From the NCBI GenBank assembly GCA_003138485.1, contig PLGF01000071.1, positions 10,617 to 46,541 of the forward strand: a DNA stretch of 35,925 bases, given 5' to 3'. How positions within the stretch are numbered: the stretch's first letter is position 1; each line of letters opens with the position of its first letter. The position numbers and the translations under genes were made by a program. The notes beneath the pieces are model-generated. The model saw nothing but the letters and a program-made list of their open reading frames with translations. It was not told the DNA's origin and did no database searches. This DNA comes from Verrucomicrobiales bacterium. Its GTDB lineage: Bacteria; Verrucomicrobiota; Verrucomicrobiia; Limisphaerales; Palsa-1400. Below are positions 15,531-22,713 of this stretch, piece by piece.

Positions 15531-16274
15531 ATGCCGCGCCTTGTCTCCTTTCCCAACGGACTGGCTCTGGCGCTGGCGGCAGCCGCGGATTGGCTCTCCC
15601 TGCTGGAAAAATCGTCCGGCCCGTTTCTGACCGCCCTTTCCGGAGGGCGCATTGCCCGGGACTTTTTCACCGCCGTGACCAAGGTGGCCGGCAAATCGGG
15701 CGCGCCGCTTCGGGACGTTCACTTCTTCTGGGCCGACGAACGTTGCGTGCCGCCCGGCGATCCCGCCAGCAATTTCCGGGTGGCCAATGAAAATCTGTTG
15801 CGGCCCCTGGGCATTTCCCCTGAGAGAATCCACCGGCTCAAGGGAGAGTTGCAGCCGGCCGCCGCAGTCGCGGAAGCCGCCGCCGAACTCCGGCGCCTTG
15901 CGCCGAACGGCGCGCTGGGCATGCCCATCCTGGACATCGTGTTTCTAGGCCTTGGGGAGGACGGCCATACCGCTTCGCTCATGCCCAACGCGCCGGCGTC
16001 GGTGCTGCAAAGCCGCGAGCCGTGGGTTCATGTTGCCAATTCGCCCAAACCGCCCCCGAATCGGCTTACCTTGACCTATCCCATGCTTGCGGCCGCGCGC
16101 GAAGTTTGGACGCTGGTTTCAGGCACGGACAAGGAGACCGCCCTGCGCGAGTCCTTGCGGCCCGGCGGAACGACACCATTTGCGCGCGTGCTGCGGGAGC
16201 GCGCGGAGACACGAGTTTATACCGACTTGACAGGAATTGAAGGTTTGGGGTTTGTTCCCTGCCAGCGGGACTGA
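15531..16274 (+). CDS. pgl: 6-phosphogluconolactonase
   Basis: Hydrolyses 6-phosphogluconolactone in the oxidative pentose phosphate pathway. The 247-residue length and motifs fit the DevB/SOL family: ALSGGR near 36, FFWADERCVPP near 66 and GLGEDGHTASLMP near 140-153, holding the phosphate- and lactone-binding residues. The usual GGSTP loop is GGRIA here, a variant. It starts 6 bp after the small upstream gene. Glucose-6-phosphate dehydrogenase is not in the window. Confidence 0.92.
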   Translation: MPRLVSFPNGLALALAAAADWLSLLEKSSGPFLTALSGGRIARDFFTAVTKVAGKSGAPLRDVHFFWADERCVPPGDPASNFRVANENLLRPLGISPERIHRLKGELQPAAAVAEAAAELRRLAPNGALGMPILDIVFLGLGEDGHTASLMPNAPASVLQSREPWVHVANSPKPPPNRLTLTYPMLAAAREVWTLVSGTDKETALRESLRPGGTTPFARVLRERAETRVYTDLTGIEGLGFVPCQRD

Positions 16275-16287
16275 TAGGCTGGCCGGC

Positions 16288-17073
16288 ATGGACAACGCGC
16301 CGCCTCTCATTGTCGAAGCCCCGGCCGCGCCGCCCCAGATTGAGGTGGCGGGGTTGACCAAGCTTTATGGAGACTTTGCGGCTGTGTCCGACCTGTGTTT
16401 TTCCGTGCGGGCGGGCGAGGTGATCGGGTTGGTGGGGCCTAACGGCGCTGGCAAGACGACCACCCTGCGTTGTCTGGCAGGCATCATCCCGGCGACACGC
16501 GGAACGGTGCGGATTGGGGGATTTGACCTCGCGCAGAATCCCATCGAGGCGAAACGGCGGCTGGCATTTTTCTCCGACGAACCCCGCTTGTTCGATTATC
16601 TGACAGTGGCGCAGCACCTGACATTTACGGCGCGCATTTATGGCGTCGCCAATTACCAGGAGATTCAGCGTCCGCTGCTGGAAGAGTTGGAGATGGACGA
16701 CAAGAGGGACAAGCTCCCCTCGGAATTGTCGCGCGGCATGAAGCAGAAGCTGGCCATTGCCTGCGGCTTGCTGCATTCGCCGGAAGTCATTTTTTTTGAC
16801 GAGCCGCTGACGGGATTGGACCCGGTCGGCATCCGGCGGATGAAGGACTCGATCTTGAGGCGGGCCAGGGCGGGGGCGGCGATTTTAATCAGTTCGCATC
16901 TGCTGCACTTGCTGGAAGAGGTCTGTTCGCACGTGCTGATTCTCAAGAATGGCCGGAAGGTGATCGATGGAACGCTGGAGGAGATGCGCCAGAAGTTCTC
17001 CGAGCAGGCAGGCGGCGCCAACCTGGAGGAAGTCTTCTTTCGCGCGACCGGCGAAGACAAAAGAACGCCATGA
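16288..17073 (+). CDS. ABC transporter ATP-binding protein
   Basis: A 261-residue ABC ATPase of the ABC-2 exporter type (CcmA/YhaQ-like). Walker A GPNGAGKTT is at residues 50-58, the signature is LSRGMKQKLAIA, Walker B is VIFFDEPLTGLDP, and the switch histidine is in SSHLLH. The ATG at 16288 is 13 bp after the pgl stop; an earlier in-frame start would overlap pgl. Its TGA overlaps the ATG of the next gene (ATGA), so ATPase and permease are translationally coupled. The substrate is unknown. Confidence 0.93.
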   Translation: MDNAPPLIVEAPAAPPQIEVAGLTKLYGDFAAVSDLCFSVRAGEVIGLVGPNGAGKTTTLRCLAGIIPATRGTVRIGGFDLAQNPIEAKRRLAFFSDEPRLFDYLTVAQHLTFTARIYGVANYQEIQRPLLEELEMDDKRDKLPSELSRGMKQKLAIACGLLHSPEVIFFDEPLTGLDPVGIRRMKDSILRRARAGAAILISSHLLHLLEEVCSHVLILKNGRKVIDGTLEEMRQKFSEQAGGANLEEVFFRATGEDKRTP

Positions 17074-18827
17074 TCGCCGGGGCGCTGTTTTATTACCAGT
17101 TTTGTTCCCAGAAGAACCGTTTATTGACACAGATGCGGCGCCTGCGGCGGCCGAGATACCTGGCGGGGGCGATGGTGGGTGCGCTTTATTTTTACGCTTA
17201 TATCTTCCGGGGCTTCTCGCAGGGGCGGCGCGGGACCGGCGCGGCGATGGCCGCCTGGCAGTCCCACGGGCTGGCGGAGTCGATGGCGGCGCTGGTCTTG
17301 CTGATCCTGATGCTCATGGCATGGGTGTTGCCCCACTCAAGGGCGGCGCTGGCGTTTTCGGAGGCCGAGGTGGCCTTCCTTTTTCCCGCGCCGATCGGAC
17401 GGCGGACGTTGATCAACTTCAAACTCCTCAAATCGCAGGTCGCAATTCTCTTCAGCTCGCTTTTGATGGCGCTGATCGGCCGCGGATGGGGCGCCGGCAA
17501 TTTTTCCATTCGCGGGCTGGGCTGGTGGGTGCTGCTCTCGGCCTTCAATCTGCATTTGCTGGCCAGCTCGTTCGCGCTCACGTTGTGGATGGGGCGCGGC
17601 CTGTCCAATTGGATGCGCCGCGCCATCTTCCTCGGCGCGGCGGGGACGGCGGCGGCGGGAATTCTCTTGTGGGCGCGGGCGGCGCTGCCGCCGATTGTTG
17701 TGCCACCGGATGCGAAGGACCTGGCGTGGCTGGCGCAATACGCGGGGCAGGTTTTGCAATCGGGGCCGCTGCCCTGGTTGCTTCTGCCGTTCCGCTGGCT
17801 GGTGGCGCCGTATTTCGCGGCAACCTTCGCCCAATTCTTCATCGCGCTCGGCCCGGCGCTGCTGTTCATCGGGTTGCTCTACTGGTGGGTGATTCGCTCG
17901 GACGTGGCCTTCGAGGAGGCGTCGGTCGAACTGTCCCAAAAACTGGCCCAACGGCTCGCCACGGCGCGCTCGGGCGATCCGTACGGGATGCGAAAACCAG
18001 CGAAGGCGGCGCGGCCACCCTTTACATTGCGGCCACTGGGCAATCCGGAGATGGCGGTATTCTGGAAGAATCTCATCAGCGCCGGCTCCTTTGTGACGGG
18101 CCGGATGTGGCTGATGCTGCTCTGGATAATCATCATTGTCGGCGGCGTCCTGCAATCGCAAGTCAGCCGGGGCGGCGCGCTGGGACCGGCGCTTCTGTAC
18201 CTGGCGGTGATGCTCGTGGCCATGTCGCTGTTCTCCGGGCCGCAGTTGTTGCGCAATGATTTGCGCCAGGACCTGCCGGTGACCGATGTGCTCAAAATGT
18301 ACCCGATGCGCGGATGGCAGATCGTGCTGGGGGAAGTGCTGGCGCCGGCGGCGGTTCTGGCCGGGGCGCAATGGCTCCTTCTGGTCATGGCGGCGATTTT
18401 CTTTCCGACGCACTTGGGGCCTCATGCCGTGTCGCTGTTCCTGCGGCTGAGTTGCGCGCTCGCCGCGGCCGTTGTCTTGCCGTTCATCGACCTGATTGCA
18501 ATCTTGATTCCCAACGCGGCCGTGCTGTTTTTCCCGGCGTGGTTTCAACTGGGCAAACAAGGGCCGCGCGGATTCGAGACGACAGGGCAGCAATTAATCC
18601 TGATGTTCGGCCAATTGTTGACACTGGCGCTGTCCCTGTTGCCGCCGGCGGCGGTTTTCACCGTTGTTTTTTTCTGCGCCTCGCGCCTCCTCGGAGCCTC
18701 GGCCGGCGTGGCGTCGGCGGGCATTGCGGCGGCGCTCCTGCTGGCCGTCGAGGCGGGCCTCGCCATCAAACTGCTGGGCGGCGTCTTTGAGCGTTTCGAT
18801 TCTTCCGGCGAGGTTCTTTCGTCCTAA
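17070..18827 (+). CDS. ABC exporter permease-like membrane protein
   Basis: A 585-residue polytopic protein with roughly twelve hydrophobic segments in two clusters (about 30-280 and 340-570), partner of the ATPase with which it shares an ATGA overlap. The early RRLRRPRYLAGAMVG and the middle ARSGDPYGMRKP are cytosolic loops. The double-cluster layout is that of a fused pair of ABC-2-like halves. No substrate can be assigned. It converges with the PurD-like gene, the two stop codons overlapping by 4 bp (18824-18827). Confidence 0.82.
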   Translation: MIAGALFYYQFCSQKNRLLTQMRRLRRPRYLAGAMVGALYFYAYIFRGFSQGRRGTGAAMAAWQSHGLAESMAALVLLILMLMAWVLPHSRAALAFSEAEVAFLFPAPIGRRTLINFKLLKSQVAILFSSLLMALIGRGWGAGNFSIRGLGWWVLLSAFNLHLLASSFALTLWMGRGLSNWMRRAIFLGAAGTAAAGILLWARAALPPIVVPPDAKDLAWLAQYAGQVLQSGPLPWLLLPFRWLVAPYFAATFAQFFIALGPALLFIGLLYWWVIRSDVAFEEASVELSQKLAQRLATARSGDPYGMRKPAKAARPPFTLRPLGNPEMAVFWKNLISAGSFVTGRMWLMLLWIIIIVGGVLQSQVSRGGALGPALLYLAVMLVAMSLFSGPQLLRNDLRQDLPVTDVLKMYPMRGWQIVLGEVLAPAAVLAGAQWLLLVMAAIFFPTHLGPHAVSLFLRLSCALAAAVVLPFIDLIAILIPNAAVLFFPAWFQLGKQGPRGFETTGQQLILMFGQLLTLALSLLPPAAVFTVVFFCASRLLGASAGVASAGIAAALLLAVEAGLAIKLLGGVFERFDSSGEVLSS

Positions 18828-20104
18828 CAATTCCCCGGCGGCCAGAGACTCTGTCCAATGTCCGTCCGGTAATAACTGCCCACGACGCGGATTTTGCGGA
18901 TGTTGGCGTAGGCCCGCGCGAGCGCCTCCTCAAGGGTCGGCGCCAGCGCCATGACGTCGGCAATGCGGTGGCCGGTGGCCATGAGCTGGCCGTCCTCGCG
19001 GCGCGCCACCTCGTTCCACCAGACGTCGCAATCCAACGCGCCCTCCACCGCCAGCGGCAGATGCGGGCCGCGCGCCTGGAGGAAGGGATAGCCATACCCC
19101 GCCAGCGTGAGGGAGGCGCCAAAACGCATCCCCTCCGCGAATTCCAACTCCAGCTTCCTGTTCCGCGCCGCGCGGAGGAGCGTTTGCGCCGGATTCTTCA
19201 ACGCGCGCATGATCATCGGGCCGGAAGTGACGCCGACGCGGACGTTGTATTCGATGACGTGCCACCGGCCATTGCGCTTGACAGCCGTGACCTGGAGCGG
19301 CCCGCTGAATTTTGTCTCGCGCAGCCAGGGAAGCAGCGGATGAATCAGCTCGCGCGCCAGGCCGTATTTGTCCTCCGGGTCGCGCTCGATCAACCCGCCC
19401 AGGGGCGCGCCCGCCACGATCCCCATGTTGCCGTTGAAGGCGTACTTGTACTCCTGATTGGTAACCAACGAGTAAATCTCGCCCCCGCTCACCAGCACGA
19501 TGTGGCCCGCCTCGGCGCGGCCCAGATATTCTTGCAGAAAAATGCCCTCCGCGTAATCCACCCGTTTCAACCACGCCCGCGTGTCCTCGACGCTCTCGCA
19601 CAGTATGGTGTGAATGGGACTCGTCGGCGAACACAGAGGGTTCTTGATCACAAAGGGCAGCGGATGCCGCGCCAGAATCTTCTCCGCCTCCAATCGGTTG
19701 GACGCCACGCAGGCTTCCGGGAAGGCAATGTGGCGCTCCGCGCAAAGTTTCCGGGCGAAGTCGCGCTCGCGTTCCAACCGCATCGCCTCGCCGGTCGGGC
19801 AGAAAATCCCCGCGCCCGATTCCAGCAATTCCTCCGCCCACGGTTGCAGCGCCCAGTCAATGGATTGCGGTATCACCACCTCGACGCCCAAATCCTTCAG
19901 AAGCGGAACGGGGCTGGGAAACGCCTCCGGCAGGAAGACCGGCCCGGCCAGCGTCGGCGGGAAATGGCCGTAATTGCGCGTCAGATAAGTCCCCACGCCC
20001 GCCCCGGCGTCCGCCAGCGCGCAGCACATGCTCTGCGCGAACGAACCGACTCCCAGGACCATGAAGGAGGGACGGCGCAACGGCTGGATGATCCGGGCGC
20101 TCAT
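18824..20104 (-). CDS. PurD-like ATP-grasp ligase of unknown substrate
   Basis: A 426-residue protein with the overall plan and length of phosphoribosylamine-glycine ligase. An N-terminal Rossmann-like part begins FMVLGVGSFAQS. FCPTGEAMRLERERDFARKL (101-120) matches the PurD GPTKAAA..K.FAK region. The ATP-grasp core includes FLQEYLGRAEAGHIVLVSGG, and VIEYNVRVG (283-291) keeps the metal-binding E and N. A C-terminal domain ends with IRVVGSYYRTDIG. However, the glycine-rich loop of PurD (GLAAGKGV) is replaced by KNPLCSPTSP (154-163), and RFGDPETQ by RVGVTSGP. It is therefore probably not the purine enzyme but a ligase using another acid or amine. It is last in a three-gene operon and its ATG overlaps the previous stop by 4 bp. 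Confidence 0.78.
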   Translation of the reverse strand: MSARIIQPLRRPSFMVLGVGSFAQSMCCALADAGAGVGTYLTRNYGHFPPTLAGPVFLPEAFPSPVPLLKDLGVEVVIPQSIDWALQPWAEELLESGAGIFCPTGEAMRLERERDFARKLCAERHIAFPEACVASNRLEAEKILARHPLPFVIKNPLCSPTSPIHTILCESVEDTRAWLKRVDYAEGIFLQEYLGRAEAGHIVLVSGGEIYSLVTNQEYKYAFNGNMGIVAGAPLGGLIERDPEDKYGLARELIHPLLPWLRETKFSGPLQVTAVKRNGRWHVIEYNVRVGVTSGPMIMRALKNPAQTLLRAARNRKLELEFAEGMRFGASLTLAGYGYPFLQARGPHLPLAVEGALDCDVWWNEVARREDGQLMATGHRIADVMALAPTLEEALARAYANIRKIRVVGSYYRTDIGQSLWPPGNC

Positions 20105-20961
20105 CGCGCGCCCCCTGGAGCCGGGTCCGTCTTGTCGCGGCGTGCGGCCGCCCCGCCGCCCTTGATGTTCACCCGGAACTCGCTCGTTTCCGCGATCTTA
20201 TTGAGGTCGCCGCCATAGAACTCGTCACGGAACTCGGCGCTCTCCAGCAGGTGTTGATCCAGCCTGCCCTGATCGCGCTGGATGATGAATTTCAGTTCCT
20301 TCATGTCGCCTGACCAGCGGAAACCGTTGAAAAACTCGGCGCCGGCAAACTGCGTCTTGTAAAGCGCGTTGACGGAATAACAGGTGCCCAGGTAAAGCCG
20401 CTTGAAACCGGTCCCGGCAAAAAGCGCGACCGCCGAGGTCATCATGAACATGCCCAGATTGCGCGCGTAATAATTGAGGTCGTAAAAAGCGTAGTAATAA
20501 TAGGCGAGCTCCGTGCCTTCAAGGTAAAGGATGCTCGCCCCGACTTCCGCCCCCCGCTCCCGGTCGGTGAACAGGAGCAGATGCGAGGTCACAGGCGCGG
20601 CGAACAGTGCGTCCAGCCGCTCGAAGGTCATCACGTCCTTGCCGAACTTGATGTCCGCGTAGGTCTTGTAAAAAGCCCGGCGCTCCGCTGTAAAGTCGAA
20701 TTGCCCCCGCGGCACCAGCTTCACCTCCAGGCCCGCCCCTTTGCGCAGAATGCGGCGGTTTTCCGACGACGGCTTGAATTTCGCCAGGTTCACCCGCGTC
20801 TGCCGGCACAGGTAGAAGCGGTCCAGGTTGCGCGAGGAGGGCAGGAAGCCGGCGTTGAAAATGTCCGACGGCCTCTCGCCCGCCTCGCGCAACGCCCAAA
20901 CCGAGTACGGAAACTGGTAGTGGGCGTAGTCGGACTTCTGCTCGGAGAAAAGGAGCTTCAT
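20101..20961 (-). CDS. Aminoacyl-tRNA-protein transferase-like (Ate/Bpt) GNAT-fold protein
   Basis: 286 residues. FYLCRQTRVNLAKFKPSSEN (49-68), followed by RRILRK, resembles the basic segment of arginyl/leucyl-tRNA-protein transferases (C..CRxC..., F.PS.SQRRVLRR). YYYYAFYDLNYYARNLGMFM (154-173), KRLYLGTCY and LYKTQFAGAEFFNGFRW (200-216) match the C-terminal GNAT-like ATE domain. The N-terminal cysteine cluster of Ate is largely missing, with only C52 remaining. Known relatives transfer an amino acid from tRNA to a protein N-terminus, and FemX-like relatives to peptidoglycan. Acceptor and donor here are unknown. The ATG at 20961 has GGAGG four bases upstream. It overlaps alr by ATGA and the PurD-like gene likewise. 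The C-terminal 20 residues are low-complexity. Confidence 0.7.
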   Translation of the reverse strand: MKLLFSEQKSDYAHYQFPYSVWALREAGERPSDIFNAGFLPSSRNLDRFYLCRQTRVNLAKFKPSSENRRILRKGAGLEVKLVPRGQFDFTAERRAFYKTYADIKFGKDVMTFERLDALFAAPVTSHLLLFTDRERGAEVGASILYLEGTELAYYYYAFYDLNYYARNLGMFMMTSAVALFAGTGFKRLYLGTCYSVNALYKTQFAGAEFFNGFRWSGDMKELKFIIQRDQGRLDQHLLESAEFRDEFYGGDLNKIAETSEFRVNIKGGGAAARRDKTDPAPGGAR

Positions 20962-22142
20962 TTCGCCTCCGCGGCCTTCGCGCCGGACGGCCCCGGAGCG
21001 GGCGGGCCGTTGACGGGTTTGCGGCGCAGGCGCAGGCGCCAACTGGTCAGCACGTCGTAACTCACCGAATTCTTCAGCCGGGCCAGTTCGTGAACAGTGA
21101 TCTCCTCCGCCCCCTGCCGGCCCATCAACACCGCTTCATCCCACATCCCGGCGTCGGGAATGTCCGTAATATCCACCATCAGCGCGTCCATCGCGATGCC
21201 CCCGACGATCGGCGCCCGCCGCCCCCGCAGCAAGGCGCAGCCCTGGTTGCGCACGCGGGGAAAACCGTCGCCATAACCAATGGGCAGCACCGCTATCCGC
21301 CGCCGCGATGGCGCGGTGTAGCGCATGCCGTAACCGACCACCTCCCCGGCCTTCAATTCCTGGATGCCCGCAATGCGCGCCTTGACAGACATCACCGGCT
21401 CAATGCCCGCAAGACGGCGGCAGACCGACGACGGGAAAATGCCGTAGAGGAGAATACCGACGCGCACCATGTCGAAATGCGCCTGCGGCAGGTCCAAGAA
21501 GCCTCCGCTGTTGCAGACGTGCTTGAAGCGGACAGTCAGGCCGCGCTTGGCCATCCCCTCGACAACTTCGTTGAACCGGGAGATTTGGAGGTTGGCGAAG
21601 GACTTGTCCAACTCGTCCGATTGCGCCAAGTGGGTCATCAATCCGTCGAGCCGGAGCGATTTTTCGGAGCAAACCCGCTCCACCAGCGGCAGGGTCTCGT
21701 CCCATCGCGCCCCATAGCGGCTCATTCCGGTGTGAACCTTGACATGGACCGGGACGCACCTGTTGAATTTCGCCGCCAGTTTCACCAGGTGAGGGATGGT
21801 GCGGGCGTCGTTGAGGCAAACGGTCAGATCATTTCGGACGCACCACGGCAACTCAGCCTCCTGCCGTTCCCCCAGCAGCAGCAAGGGCGCCCTGACGCCG
21901 CCGTCGCGCAACGCCATCGCCTCCTCCAAGGTGCTCAGACCGTAACCCCACGCGCCTTGGGCCGCCGCCAGGCGGGCCACATCCAGCGCGCCGTGGCCGT
22001 AGGCGTCGTCCTTCACCACGGCGAGAAGCTCCACGCTCCGTGGAAGGTCGGCGCGGATGATTTCCAAGTTGCGGCGCAGCCGCCCGAGATCAATCTCGAT
22101 CCAGGCCGGGCGCAACGGAAAAGTTGTTGAATCAAACTCCAT
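20958..22142 (-). CDS. alr: Alanine racemase
   Basis: PLP enzyme interconverting L- and D-alanine for peptidoglycan. In the 394-residue protein the PLP lysine lies in AVVKDDAYGHG near residue 43. HTGMSRYGA, the catalytic-tyrosine region VVGYGMRYTAPSRR, LPIGYGDGFPR and IAMDALMVDIT are all canonical, so it should be active. It ends with an extra Pro/Ala/Lys-rich tail (about 370-394) that overlaps the ribosome-binding site of the next gene. First gene of an operon with a tRNA-transferase-like and a PurD-like gene. No clear Shine-Dalgarno site precedes the ATG. Confidence 0.95.
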   Translation of the reverse strand: MEFDSTTFPLRPAWIEIDLGRLRRNLEIIRADLPRSVELLAVVKDDAYGHGALDVARLAAAQGAWGYGLSTLEEAMALRDGGVRAPLLLLGERQEAELPWCVRNDLTVCLNDARTIPHLVKLAAKFNRCVPVHVKVHTGMSRYGARWDETLPLVERVCSEKSLRLDGLMTHLAQSDELDKSFANLQISRFNEVVEGMAKRGLTVRFKHVCNSGGFLDLPQAHFDMVRVGILLYGIFPSSVCRRLAGIEPVMSVKARIAGIQELKAGEVVGYGMRYTAPSRRRIAVLPIGYGDGFPRVRNQGCALLRGRRAPIVGGIAMDALMVDITDIPDAGMWDEAVLMGRQGAEEITVHELARLKNSVSYDVLTSWRLRLRRKPVNGPPAPGPSGAKAAEAK

Positions 22143-22210
22143 TAGATCAGTGGGTGGTGTTTAACCGTGAACGCCGTGAATCGACAGCGCAAATCCAAAA
22201 TTCCAACGCT

Positions 22211-22603
22211 CTATCCGGCTTTCAATCCATTGCGGACCGTCTCGACCAGCGCTTGGGGCGGATAGGGCTTTTGGAGAAAGTTGATGCCTTCCTGAACGAC
22301 AAAATCTTGGCCCATCAAGTCGGGACTGTAGCCGCTGGTATAAATGACCTTGAGGTTGGGGTTCTCCGCCTTGAGTTTCTCGGCCAATTGCTTGCCCGAA
22401 ATGCCGTCGGGCATGACCATGTCGGTCAGGAGCAGATCGACGTGCGGCTTTGTGCTGGTCCACAGTTCCAGAGCCGCCAGGCCGCTGGAAGCCTCTATGA
22501 CTTGGAAGCCGCCCCGTTCGAGGACCTTGCGGACAAGGGCGCGCAAGGTCGGCTCGTCTTCGACCACAAATATGATCTTCCTGCCTGGCCCGGTTGAATT
22601 CAC
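22211..22603 (-). CDS. Single-domain response regulator (receiver only)
   Basis: A 130-residue CheY-like receiver with no output domain. The acidic pocket is E15/D16 (VVEDE), the phospho-acceptor is D61 (LLLTDMVMPDG), and the switch Thr/Ser and Lys are in YTSGY (T89) and LQKPY (K112). The GYSPD and FLQKPY pattern is typical of stand-alone receivers linked to hybrid histidine kinases. The start is GTG with AGGA about 13 bases upstream. No kinase is nearby. It is divergent from the sigma-factor gene with ~110 bp between. Confidence 0.93.
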   Translation of the reverse strand: MNSTGPGRKIIFVVEDEPTLRALVRKVLERGGFQVIEASSGLAALELWTSTKPHVDLLLTDMVMPDGISGKQLAEKLKAENPNLKVIYTSGYSPDLMGQDFVVQEGINFLQKPYPPQALVETVRNGLKAG

Positions 22604-22713
22604 GCTGCATGGTTTTTCCTTTCCATGCCCAAAAGCAAGCGAAATATGTTTGGCCTGGCCGTTATCCCGCCAGAAAGGGTAACAATTCTCCTTTGCCGGT
22701 GTCTTTCGGGTGT

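Noticed and set aside
18824-20104. Genuine phosphoribosylamine-glycine ligase (purD)
   Set aside because: Key substrate loops of PurD are replaced and the gene is coupled to alr rather than purine genes; a paralogue is the better call.
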